Source of the DNA: Cellulophaga baltica
GTDB taxonomy: Bacteria; Bacteroidota; Bacteroidia; Flavobacteriales; Flavobacteriaceae
Length of the DNA stretch: 64,000 nt
Direction: 5' to 3'
Assembly: GCF_018861125.1 (NCBI RefSeq)
Contig: NZ_JAHKQN010000013.1
Span: 536,599 to 600,598, forward strand
Position numbers and translations under genes: made by a program. The notes under the pieces are model-generated. The model was not told the origin of the DNA, did not search any database, and worked only from the letters and a program-made list of their open reading frames with translations. The first letter of the stretch is position 1, and each line of letters opens with the position of its first letter. This document shows positions 54,483 to 63,182 of this stretch, piece after piece.

Positions 54483-54831
54483 AATAAAAGGTAATACGCT
54501 ACGCTATAGACTTACTAAAAGTGAAGTAGAAGAGTTTTGTAGAACAGGATATTATAAGGAACAAACAGAGTTTCCTACTACTCAATTTATGTATGAACTA
54601 AAAGCAGGAGAAGTAAACACACTAGAAGCTGATTTTAGTAACAATACAGTCACTGTTCTCTTCCCTATTGAAGCTACAAAAGACTGGGCAACAAATAGTG
54701 TTGTTGGTTTTAATAACGTGTTTAAAACAGCTTCAGATATAGAAATTGGTATTCTTATTGAAAAAGATTTTGTTTGCATGGATGAAACTGTTGAAGACCA
54801 ATCTGATAATTACCCAAATCCTAAAGCATAA
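54472..54831 (+). CDS. DUF7009-like protein at the end of the nir operon
   Basis: The 119-residue protein begins MKIRIKGNTLRYRLTKSEVE and carries VTVLFPIEATKDWATNSVVG, resembling the small DUF7009 family. It is acidic at the C-terminus, with no signal peptide, membrane helix or catalytic motif. It overlaps the NarX-like kinase gene by 11 bases, so it is translated with it. The terminator at 54833-54859 follows directly. Function unknown. Confidence 0.75.
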   Translation: MKIRIKGNTLRYRLTKSEVEEFCRTGYYKEQTEFPTTQFMYELKAGEVNTLEADFSNNTVTVLFPIEATKDWATNSVVGFNNVFKTASDIEIGILIEKDFVCMDETVEDQSDNYPNPKA

Positions 54832-54832
54832 A

Positions 54833-54859
54833 AAAAAGCTACGCTTAAAGTAGCTTTTT
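54833..54859. terminator. bidirectional terminator between the nir operon and the glucosidase gene
   Basis: A perfect ten-base stem AAAAAGCTAC/GTAGCTTTTT with a seven-base loop lies between the convergent DUF7009 and glucosidase genes. The A and T ends of the stem supply a T-tract on both strands. Confidence 0.88.
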
Positions 54860-54875
54860 AATAAATATTGAATTT

Positions 54876-57503
54876 TTAATTAATTTCATTAATCAAATTA
54901 GCTACTAATGATGTCCAACCAGTTTGGTGTGATGCACCCACTCCTCGGCCATTATCTGCATGAAAATACTCATAAAACAAAATAAGATCTTTAAAATGCT
55001 CACGGGTATAAATACCTTTATGTAACGCATGAACTACACGCTCGCCCTTTTCATCGCTTTCAAAAATTGATATAAGACGTTTACTTATTTCGACACTTAT
55101 TTCTTGCAGTGATAATTCATTTTTACTTCCTGTTGGGTATTCAAATTTTTCTTCTTCACCATAATACATATAATGTTCTTTTATAGCTTGGATAAATAAA
55201 TAATTCATAGGAAACCAGACAGGGCCTCTCCAGTTTGAATTACCACCAAATAATGAAGTTGAAGACTCGCTAGGTTCAAAATTAATATTATAATCTACGC
55301 CATTAATATCAATATGATAAGGAGTTTCATGTATCTTAGAAAGTGAACGTATTCCGTAAGGACTTAAAAATTCTTTTTCATCTAATAATGCTTTTACTAA
55401 AATTTTCATTCGGTCTTTAGGTACTAAAGAAAGTAATAAATCTTCACCATCAGCATATTCTTGTATCACCGGAAACTTTAAAGTTTTCATTCTATGGTGC
55501 TTAAACCACTGAACGCTTTCTTTAAATTTAGGCAACTTTTCAAGTGTTTCTTTTTTAATACAAAGTACTGCAGCTATAGAAAGCATACCAGCTATAGAAC
55601 GTACACGTATTGATCTTTCTTGACCATCAGGTAAAATTAATTTATCGTAGAAAAAGCTTTCCTCTTCATTCCAAATACCCTTATGTTTTATACTTATCTC
55701 ATTTAAAGCCTCGGCAATAAAAACAAAATGACCAAAGTATTTAATAGCCATATCGTCGTAAGTATCATCTTCCATACCTAGTTCTAAGCTCATTTCGAGC
55801 ATATTTAAACAATAAAGCGCCATCCATGCTGTACCATCAACTTGTTGTAAAACACCACCACCTGGCACTCCATGACTTCTATCAAAAACACCAATATTAT
55901 CTAAGCCTAAAAAGCCACCTTCAAACACATTATTTTGGTTAGTATCTAAACGGTTCACCCACCACGTAAAGTTAATAGCGAGCTTATTAAACATCCGTTT
56001 TAAAAAGTTAAGATCTCCTTTACCTTTTACCTTTTTTTCGTTTCTATAAATATTTAACGTTGCCCATGCTTGTACAGGCGGATTCACATCACTAAAATTC
56101 CATTCATAAGCAGGTATCTGGCCATTAGGCGCCATATACCACTCTTTTGTGAAAAGTAATAGTTGATTTTTTGCAAAATCGGCATCAACCAATGCCATTG
56201 TAGCACAATGAAAAGCAGAATCCCAAGCGGCATACCAAGGGTATTCCCATGCATCTGGCATAAGCATAATATCGTGATTACGTAATGTTTTCCAAGTATT
56301 ATTACGACCGGTCAACCTTTGTGCCGAAGGTATTGATGCTTTCGCATCACCATTCAGCCATTTTTCTACATCATAATTGTAATATTGTTTGGACCAAAGT
56401 AAACCTGCAAAAGCCTGTTTTTGAATCATTAATTGGTCATTATCTTTCACTGTGTTTTTATAAAACTCTTCACATTCTTCTGTTCTAGTTTTTAAAACCG
56501 AATCGTAATCTTCATCAAAAGGATTGTTTAATTCATTTTTTGACAATCTAAGTTTTATAGATTTTGATGCACCAGCTTCTAGTTCTAAAATGTATAATGG
56601 AGAAAACTTAGTCCCGTTTTTTAATTTTGTGGCTACCTTATAGTCATTAGTGGTAACTGCTGTATGAAATAAATCTTTTTTATAGGGGTGATCATTTTCA
56701 CTATTAAAAACAGCTTCCATATTTGTCTCATTCTCAGTAAATAAAAGTTTTGAAGCATCTTCATAATAAAAATTATACTTACCAACATAGCAATGATCAA
56801 TACTTACGCAATTTTCTTTTTTATTGTCTGTCTTTTTAATCACTGGTTTCTTAGGCATATCCCTAAAACTCCAATAGTTTCTAATCCATAGTGTTGGTAA
56901 TAAATGAATAGGTGCTTTCTTTTTACCACGATTATTTACCGTGATTTTTACCAAAATATCTTCATTATCAGCTTTAGCATATTCTGTTTCTACATCAAAA
57001 TAAGCATCATCATCAAATATACCAGTATCTAATAATTCATATTCTAATTGGCTTCTATCTCTACTTCTATTTTCTGCTACAAGTTCCGCATAAGGGAATT
57101 TAGCATGAGGATATTTATACAAATGTTTCATGTATGAATGTGTAGGAGTAGACTCTAAATAATAATAAAGTTCCTTTACATCTTCACCATGATTACCTTG
57201 TGGACCTGTTAAACCGAATAACCGTTCTTTTATAATATCATCATTACCATTCCACATACTAACACCAAAACAGATATTACAGTAACGGTCAGATATGCCT
57301 GCGATACCATCTTCGCCCCAGCGGTAAACTCTACTACGAGCATGGTCATGCGGAAAATAGTTCCATGCATCACCACCACCACTATAATCTTCACGAACAG
57401 TACCCCATTGGCGTTCACTTAAATAGGGACCCCATTTAAGCCAGTCTTTTTCTTCGGAATAATTTTGATTTAATCTTTTATGCTCTTGCGTAGTATTATC
57501 CAT
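54876..57503 (-). CDS. GH63/MGH1-like glucosidase
   Basis: The 875-residue protein has no signal peptide, so it is cytoplasmic. The N-terminal beta-sandwich (about 1-330) opens with YLSERQWGTVREDYS and GDAWNYFPHDHARSRVYRWG, typical of bacterial GH63 proteins. The C-terminal (alpha/alpha)6 barrel contains MLMPDAWEYPWYAAWDSAFHC, PPVQAWA and GGNSNWRGPVWFPMNY. These match glucosidases of the GH63 / MGH1-like group, which act on alpha-glucosides or glucosylglycerate-type compounds. The true substrate is unknown. It has no carbohydrate neighbours here. Confidence 0.88.
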   Translation of the reverse strand: MDNTTQEHKRLNQNYSEEKDWLKWGPYLSERQWGTVREDYSGGGDAWNYFPHDHARSRVYRWGEDGIAGISDRYCNICFGVSMWNGNDDIIKERLFGLTGPQGNHGEDVKELYYYLESTPTHSYMKHLYKYPHAKFPYAELVAENRSRDRSQLEYELLDTGIFDDDAYFDVETEYAKADNEDILVKITVNNRGKKKAPIHLLPTLWIRNYWSFRDMPKKPVIKKTDNKKENCVSIDHCYVGKYNFYYEDASKLLFTENETNMEAVFNSENDHPYKKDLFHTAVTTNDYKVATKLKNGTKFSPLYILELEAGASKSIKLRLSKNELNNPFDEDYDSVLKTRTEECEEFYKNTVKDNDQLMIQKQAFAGLLWSKQYYNYDVEKWLNGDAKASIPSAQRLTGRNNTWKTLRNHDIMLMPDAWEYPWYAAWDSAFHCATMALVDADFAKNQLLLFTKEWYMAPNGQIPAYEWNFSDVNPPVQAWATLNIYRNEKKVKGKGDLNFLKRMFNKLAINFTWWVNRLDTNQNNVFEGGFLGLDNIGVFDRSHGVPGGGVLQQVDGTAWMALYCLNMLEMSLELGMEDDTYDDMAIKYFGHFVFIAEALNEISIKHKGIWNEEESFFYDKLILPDGQERSIRVRSIAGMLSIAAVLCIKKETLEKLPKFKESVQWFKHHRMKTLKFPVIQEYADGEDLLLSLVPKDRMKILVKALLDEKEFLSPYGIRSLSKIHETPYHIDINGVDYNINFEPSESSTSLFGGNSNWRGPVWFPMNYLFIQAIKEHYMYYGEEEKFEYPTGSKNELSLQEISVEISKRLISIFESDEKGERVVHALHKGIYTREHFKDLILFYEYFHADNGRGVGASHQTGWTSLVANLINEIN

Positions 57504-57745
57504 TCTATTATTTCAATAATTCTTAATACTTAACGTATAAATATTAGTAAACTATATTAATTCGCTTAGAATAAATATACTAATGTTTATACCATGATAA
57601 GAGCTATTGAAATTTGAATTTGCAATTATTAGCAAATAATTACTTTACACTCATTTTCTTTAACGTATTGTATTTTTTGACAGAGACGTTTTTTTATTTA
57701 AACAATTTTTAATCTCATTTTTGAACTTCCTTATTAATTTTAAGC
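57504..57745 (-). other. AT-rich intergenic region upstream of the glucosidase gene
   Basis: No ORF is supported. The segment near 57533 reads AACGTATAAATATTAG and loosely resembles one half of the nitrate operator, but the second half is missing. Nothing else stands out. Confidence 0.4.
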
Positions 57746-59194
57746 TTATAACTCACTTAAATCCCAAATAAGAGGAAGCATAAAGTATACAAAAAGGGTT
57801 AGAATAATAATAGAAATTAAATTCATCCAAATACCTTTTTTAACCATATCTTCAATTTTTAAATAGCCAGAACCAAATACTACGGCATTTGGTGGTGTTG
57901 CAACAGGCAACATAAAGGCGCATGAAGCAGCTACAGTGGCACTAATCATTAAATAATAAGGGTGAACACCTAAAGTTGGCGCTAAGGATAATAAAACAGG
58001 TAATAACATTGCTGTAGTTGCAATATTTGAGGTTATTTCAGTTAAAAAGTTGACTGCAAAAATTAATATCAATAGTAAAAAGAAAAAAGGAACCGATTCT
58101 AAGGCAATTAATTTATTACCTATCCACAGTGCTAATCCGCTAGATTCAAAACCTGAAGCTAATGCCATACCGCCACCAAATAAAAGAACAACCCCCCAAG
58201 GTAATTTTACAGCATCCTCCCATGAAATTAAGCGCTCTTCTTTTTTACTAGAAGGAAGTACAAATAAAAGTACCGCAAAAAATATACTTATAATAGTATC
58301 ATCAATTCTAGGGATAAATTTTTGTAACAAAAACGATCTTGTAATCCATGCAAATGCAGTACAACAAAAAACAATTAAAACCATTTTCTCATCATGTGAC
58401 ATTTTACCTAATGCCTTTAACTGCTGGTTAATTTCCTCTTTACCTCCAGGAAATTCTTTTTGCTCAAACTTATAAGCATAAGTTGTTAAGTATTTCCAAC
58501 ATACAAATAATAGAACAGTTGCAATAGGAAAGCCAAAAACAAACCATTGATAAAAAGTAATTTCTACCCCAAAAGTTGTTTGAACAACTCCTGCAAGTAC
58601 AAGGTTTGTTGGCGTACCTATTAAAGTAGCAATACCACCAATAGAAGCACTATATGCAATTGCCAACATTAATGCTTTACCGAACAACGTATTTTCATTT
58701 TTTATAGTGTTCGGATTGTCTTTTAACTGAGTAACAATTGCCATTGCCATTGGCAATATCATTACTGTAGACGCTGTGTTAGAAATCCACATAGACAAAA
58801 GTGCTGTAGCAATCATAAAACCAAGTATAATATTGGTAATATTTGTTCCTACGATTTTTATAATTGAAAGTGCTATTCGTTTATGTAAGTTACACTTTTC
58901 AATTGCGATAGCTAAAATAAAACCTCCAACATATAAATAGATATACTTATGCCCGTAAGATGCTGTGGTTTCACTTAAGGACATACCATTTGACAGAGGA
59001 AAAAGTATAATAGGTAGTAGTGCTGTAACAGCAATTGATATAGCTTCAGTAATCCACCAAATAGCAATCCAGGCAACAGAGGCTAAAATTGCTTTTGAAG
59101 CTTCAGACAAGCCTTCAGCATTAAAAAAGAAAAATATATAAATAAATGCAAGTGGGCCTAAAACTAATCCTATTTGACTTTTTGAAACTTTCAT
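57746..59194 (-). CDS. SLC13/DASS family sodium-coupled anion transporter
   Basis: The 482-residue membrane protein has about 11 helices and the DASS signatures: ISNTASTVMILPMAMAIV near 135, the second repeat TEITSNIATTAMLLPVLL near 385 and the closing ATPPNAVVFGSGYL. It imports dicarboxylates or related anions with sodium. It lies 29 bases after the creatininase-family gene in a five-gene minus-strand run, so it probably brings in the compound that those hydrolases process. Confidence 0.9.
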   Translation of the reverse strand: MKVSKSQIGLVLGPLAFIYIFFFFNAEGLSEASKAILASVAWIAIWWITEAISIAVTALLPIILFPLSNGMSLSETTASYGHKYIYLYVGGFILAIAIEKCNLHKRIALSIIKIVGTNITNIILGFMIATALLSMWISNTASTVMILPMAMAIVTQLKDNPNTIKNENTLFGKALMLAIAYSASIGGIATLIGTPTNLVLAGVVQTTFGVEITFYQWFVFGFPIATVLLFVCWKYLTTYAYKFEQKEFPGGKEEINQQLKALGKMSHDEKMVLIVFCCTAFAWITRSFLLQKFIPRIDDTIISIFFAVLLFVLPSSKKEERLISWEDAVKLPWGVVLLFGGGMALASGFESSGLALWIGNKLIALESVPFFFLLLILIFAVNFLTEITSNIATTAMLLPVLLSLAPTLGVHPYYLMISATVAASCAFMLPVATPPNAVVFGSGYLKIEDMVKKGIWMNLISIIILTLFVYFMLPLIWDLSEL

Positions 59195-59223
59195 TATTAC
59201 AGAAATTATATTTTGTTATTTAC

Positions 59224-60090
59224 TTAAGAACTCGCTATTGATTCATTCCATTTATCAATGAATTTCACACTTGCTTGAACTACGTTTTTTATATTCTTTT
59301 TACCTCTTTCTACTGTTGCTTCTTTAGGGTTTAATTCTCCCCAAACTCCAGTTTCGGTCATTTCAATTGTTGACGTTTTTTTACCAGTTTCTTCTGCTTT
59401 TAAGGCTTCAGAAAGAAATAACAATTTAGCCGTTGGGTCATTATCAACAACACCCGGAATCATATTTTCTAAATGTTTAGGTAGCGTTAATTTTGTAGCC
59501 GTAGCTTTTTCTAATTGTACTAAATCTGGCATTAAATACAAAGAATCTGATGTTTCTCCTGTACCTGCATGACGATCTAATACTTGAGGTGCTTCAGAAA
59601 TATCTGGTTTTAAAAACGGATTTATTGCTACACCAAAATCAACAGCTACACCAGCTGTTTTTTGATTTATTTGGTCAACTAAAAACGTAGTAATTGCTCT
59701 ATTTCCACCATGAGAATTCATAAAAACAAAACGTTTAAAACCATGTTTAATTAATGACTCTACAGTTTCCATATGCACTTGAACAATAGTTTCTGCACTT
59801 AAGGTAATAGATCCTGCAAAAGCCATATGGTAAGGTGATTGCCCTGCCATTAATACTGGAGCTACTAAAATATCTCGTTCTTGTGCAATTAACTTACATT
59901 GTTCTACCCCATTTATAAAGTCAGTACCAATTGGTAAATGACTTGAATGTTGTTCTAATGCACCAATTGGAATAATAACTAAGTCAGATTTACTTAAAAA
60001 ATCATCAACCTCAGGAACTGTCATATGAGGTAAATAATTCTTAATCTTTTTTTCGTTCCAAAGCGGATTTATTTGGGCATTAGTTTTCAT
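59224..60090 (-). CDS. creatininase-family metallohydrolase
   Basis: The ATG at 60090 gives 288 residues; an upstream TTG would add twelve. The metal ligands of the family are visible in PIGALEQHSSHLPIGTD near 50, FMNSHGGNRA near 130 and DRHAGTGETSDS near 175. Relatives open cyclic amides such as creatinine, or act in pyrroloquinoline and cofactor pathways. No signal peptide is present, so it is cytoplasmic. The gene is followed by the transporter gene 29 bases away and preceded by a metallo-beta-lactamase-fold gene. Confidence 0.85.
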   Translation of the reverse strand: MKTNAQINPLWNEKKIKNYLPHMTVPEVDDFLSKSDLVIIPIGALEQHSSHLPIGTDFINGVEQCKLIAQERDILVAPVLMAGQSPYHMAFAGSITLSAETIVQVHMETVESLIKHGFKRFVFMNSHGGNRAITTFLVDQINQKTAGVAVDFGVAINPFLKPDISEAPQVLDRHAGTGETSDSLYLMPDLVQLEKATATKLTLPKHLENMIPGVVDNDPTAKLLFLSEALKAEETGKKTSTIEMTETGVWGELNPKEATVERGKKNIKNVVQASVKFIDKWNESIASS

Positions 60091-60150
60091 AAAAATATTA
60101 AGGCGTATTACAACTTGGTTTTGCAAAAAAACTCTTAGTCAAATAAATTA

Positions 60151-61071
60151 TTATTTTATTATAATTGTTTCTAAATGAACAGGAACAATAACTTTTGAAT
60201 CAGGAGAAACAGCTTTAACTTCTTCTATAAAAGGCTTAACCTTTTTTTCTATGGCACTTTCTTGAGAATAACCGTAAGGTACTCTAAAATTATCCCAATG
60301 CGTAGGTATTACCGTTTTCGGAAAATCGGTTAACTTTAATAATCGCTCTGTATATTTATAAATTTCTAATCTAGAAAGATTAATGCCTGGTATTAATACA
60401 TCAGGTTTAAGTCCGGCTACTTCTCTTTCTATAAAATTCATTGAACCTGAAGTAAGTATTTTATGCGAATTAATTCGCAACATAAACATAAGAGAACCTC
60501 CCTCAATAAATTCTTCGTCTTTTAAAGGAACTTTTAGTTTCGTAGCATATGTATATGTTCTTGCATCAAAGTAGCGCTTATCTCCTAAAGCAGAATGAAT
60601 AGAAGGTATAACTCTGACCGAAAATTTATCAAACTGAAAATCTTCACCTCCTTTAACAGTAATCAATTGTTCTTGCGGTATTCCATAAGCTTTTAAAATG
60701 GTATTGGTAGTTTCTGTACCTATAACAACAGCTCCTGTTTTTTGGGCAATATAGGGTACATCTGCTAAATGATCTGTGTGCGAATGGTGAACTAAAATAT
60801 AATCTGCTTTTGTAATAACCTTATTTATTGCAACAGTATCCGATACGTAAACATCAGTACTATTAATTACTGGGCGATTATCTCCTTTTCCGTAAAAACG
60901 AGGGTTACCTTTAAATTTTAATCTTGAAATATAAGGATCTACCAAAATAGTAAGACTATCATCAGATATTTCCCAACCAGCAACACCCAAGTATTTAAGA
61001 TTAAGATCTTGACTGTTTATATTCTGAAAAAATAAAAATATGAGCCCTAAAAACAATGTTTTAAAACCCAT
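60151..61071 (-). CDS. exported metallo-beta-lactamase-fold hydrolase (UlaG-like)
   Basis: The ATG at 61071 gives 306 residues and opens a clean signal peptide ending INSQ; an upstream ATG at 61110 would add 13 polar residues and is less likely. The zinc motif is HHSHTDHLAD near 98, and further histidines lie at VIPSIHSALG and PTHWDNFRV. This pattern fits the UlaG-like branch of metallo-beta-lactamase-fold hydrolases, which open lactones or phosphodiesters. It is periplasmic. It lies 54 bases after the amidohydrolase gene. Confidence 0.82.
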   Translation of the reverse strand: MGFKTLFLGLIFLFFQNINSQDLNLKYLGVAGWEISDDSLTILVDPYISRLKFKGNPRFYGKGDNRPVINSTDVYVSDTVAINKVITKADYILVHHSHTDHLADVPYIAQKTGAVVIGTETTNTILKAYGIPQEQLITVKGGEDFQFDKFSVRVIPSIHSALGDKRYFDARTYTYATKLKVPLKDEEFIEGGSLMFMLRINSHKILTSGSMNFIEREVAGLKPDVLIPGINLSRLEIYKYTERLLKLTDFPKTVIPTHWDNFRVPYGYSQESAIEKKVKPFIEEVKAVSPDSKVIVPVHLETIIIK

Positions 61072-61125
61072 ATTTTTAATATTATTATTTTTATTTGATA
61101 AATTAAACATGCAAAATATGTTTTT

Positions 61126-63159
61126 TTAATCGTTTTTAGCTTTAAAATCTGTTGCATGCCATAAAGGCTCACTCTCATAATAATTACCATTAGTAATAAC
61201 AGCTTCAACAGTTCTTATATTTTCGATATTCTCAAGAGGGTTTTTTTCTAGAATTGCAATATCAGCTTCTTTACCAACTTCTAAAGTTCCTGTAACATCA
61301 CCATAACCCATAGCTTTTGCAGGAATTATAGTTGCTGTTTTAATAGCATCTAAAGGTGTTAAATCACAAAACTTAACATAAGATTCTAACTCTAAGAAAA
61401 GTGCGAAACCTGGCGCAAAATTATCTGTTCCAGCAACTATAGGTATACCTGCTTTATAAAACTTTCCAATAACCTCTCCAGATCTCATTATATTAAGTTT
61501 TGATTTATTGGCAAGTAATGGGTTTGTTCCAGCTCTAAACCTTTTACCTTCAAAAAGTTCGTATGCCATTCTATAAGCATCTGGCTCTATTGTTTCCATT
61601 AAATTACCTTTTGGTAGTGTACGCATTACACCTAACCCAAAAGTTACATCTAAAACAGTACCGTGTTTTAGGTAAAATGCTATAGCATCATTTACCATAT
61701 CATCTGTAACTTCATTATCTACCATAAAATATGGGCCAATATCAGACACTTTTTTATCTGTAAATAAAGCAGCTAATATTCTATTGTAGTGGCTTAACAT
61801 ATCCATCCCCCCTTCTACAGCCATACGAGTATCATTTACTGGATTTGGTACATGACCCGTAACTGTCATACCTATTTTATGAGCTTCTTCTGCCAAAACT
61901 TTTAAAATTTCTGGTTCTATAGATGAATATATTTTAATTTGCTCATATCCATTTTTATGATATAAGGCAACAACTTCTTTAGCTTCTTCTACGGATCTAG
62001 CTCTAATTATTCCGTTTCCTTTTGGACCAGGACCATCAGTCATACCTGCTAAAAGAATATCAGGGCCTAAGGCACCATTTTTTGCAATTTCATCTCTAAA
62101 TGCTGTAGCAAATTCTAATTCATTACCATTATCTCTAATTGTAGTTACACCACCTGCTAAATACGCTGGTGCCCATTGTACTTGATTAGAGTGTGCATGC
62201 ATATCCCACATACCAGGCATTAAGGTTTTACCTTTTACATCAATAACTTTAGCATTTTCAGGAATTTTAGTTTCGGGAGAACTTCCTATTTCCTTTATTT
62301 TTCCATTTTCGATAATTATGGTCATGTTTTTTTGAATAGCACCTTTTACACCATCAATTATATCACCACCTACTAGCGCTTTTATATTGGCTTGATCACC
62401 TTTTAGATCTGAAGTATATTTTTGTAAAGCACTTATTTGTTCTTCTACATTTCCTGCAATAAAAAGTGATTTTGCTTCTTCGTAACCTTCACGTATTAGT
62501 TCTCTTATTTGTGTGTTTGCTTTTACTATAGCAATTAAATTTTCATCTTCATCTAACCAAATAGTACGACCACCCCAATTAACACCTTCAACAACATACC
62601 TGTCTAAAGGAATTTTAGCTCCTTTTATAACTGCAGTATCTTTTTTCTTAAACGTCATAGAAACCTCGCCTCTTGGTAAGGTTGAAACACCTCCTTTAAT
62701 ATTTTTATCTAAATAAAAATGATAAAGCATCATTTCAATACCTGCAGGAATATTACTATTTATACCAAAAAAAACATCTTTTTTCTTTGAAGTAACTACA
62801 TCAAAATGTTTTTCCCATATTGAGACTTGATCTCCATCAACCTCCATTTTAAATATGTTGGTTGTATCCTTATTAGAAATACGTCTGCTTACATATGATA
62901 ATGGTTCTAAATCAGTAGTTAAATATAATTTTGATTCTACACCACTAATACGACCTCTCTCATTTTCACCTTGTATAGAGGTAACTGTTATAGTATCTTT
63001 ATTGGAAGTAATACTATAGGTTTCTTCTCCTATTTGTGATTGCCTTCTATAAACTAAAAACTTACCTTCTTCATTTATATCTTGCCATTTTGATGGTGTA
63101 GATGAACAACTACAAACTAGCGTTAATAAAGCTAATTTTAGTGTGAATTTTAATTTCAT
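61126..63159 (-). CDS. amidohydrolase lipoprotein with a large N-terminal domain
   Basis: The 677-residue protein starts with a signal whose lipobox-like LVCSCS supplies the lipidated cysteine. The first 260 residues form a beta-rich non-catalytic domain. The amidohydrolase part (about 275-677) then shows the metal motif WDMHAHSNQ near 318, the bridging-site histidine in VTGHVPN and GTDNFAPG near 590. It is an imidazolonepropionase-like enzyme acting in the periplasm on an amide or cyclic amide. It lies 23 bases after the FG-GAP gene. Confidence 0.85.
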   Translation of the reverse strand: MKLKFTLKLALLTLVCSCSSTPSKWQDINEEGKFLVYRRQSQIGEETYSITSNKDTITVTSIQGENERGRISGVESKLYLTTDLEPLSYVSRRISNKDTTNIFKMEVDGDQVSIWEKHFDVVTSKKKDVFFGINSNIPAGIEMMLYHFYLDKNIKGGVSTLPRGEVSMTFKKKDTAVIKGAKIPLDRYVVEGVNWGGRTIWLDEDENLIAIVKANTQIRELIREGYEEAKSLFIAGNVEEQISALQKYTSDLKGDQANIKALVGGDIIDGVKGAIQKNMTIIIENGKIKEIGSSPETKIPENAKVIDVKGKTLMPGMWDMHAHSNQVQWAPAYLAGGVTTIRDNGNELEFATAFRDEIAKNGALGPDILLAGMTDGPGPKGNGIIRARSVEEAKEVVALYHKNGYEQIKIYSSIEPEILKVLAEEAHKIGMTVTGHVPNPVNDTRMAVEGGMDMLSHYNRILAALFTDKKVSDIGPYFMVDNEVTDDMVNDAIAFYLKHGTVLDVTFGLGVMRTLPKGNLMETIEPDAYRMAYELFEGKRFRAGTNPLLANKSKLNIMRSGEVIGKFYKAGIPIVAGTDNFAPGFALFLELESYVKFCDLTPLDAIKTATIIPAKAMGYGDVTGTLEVGKEADIAILEKNPLENIENIRTVEAVITNGNYYESEPLWHATDFKAKND

Positions 63160-63182
63160 AGTGCACTCTTTAATTTAAAAAA

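Noticed and set aside
57533-57548. AACGTATAAATATTAG before the glucosidase gene as a nitrate operator
   Set aside because: Only one half-site is preserved and the gene has no link with nitrate.
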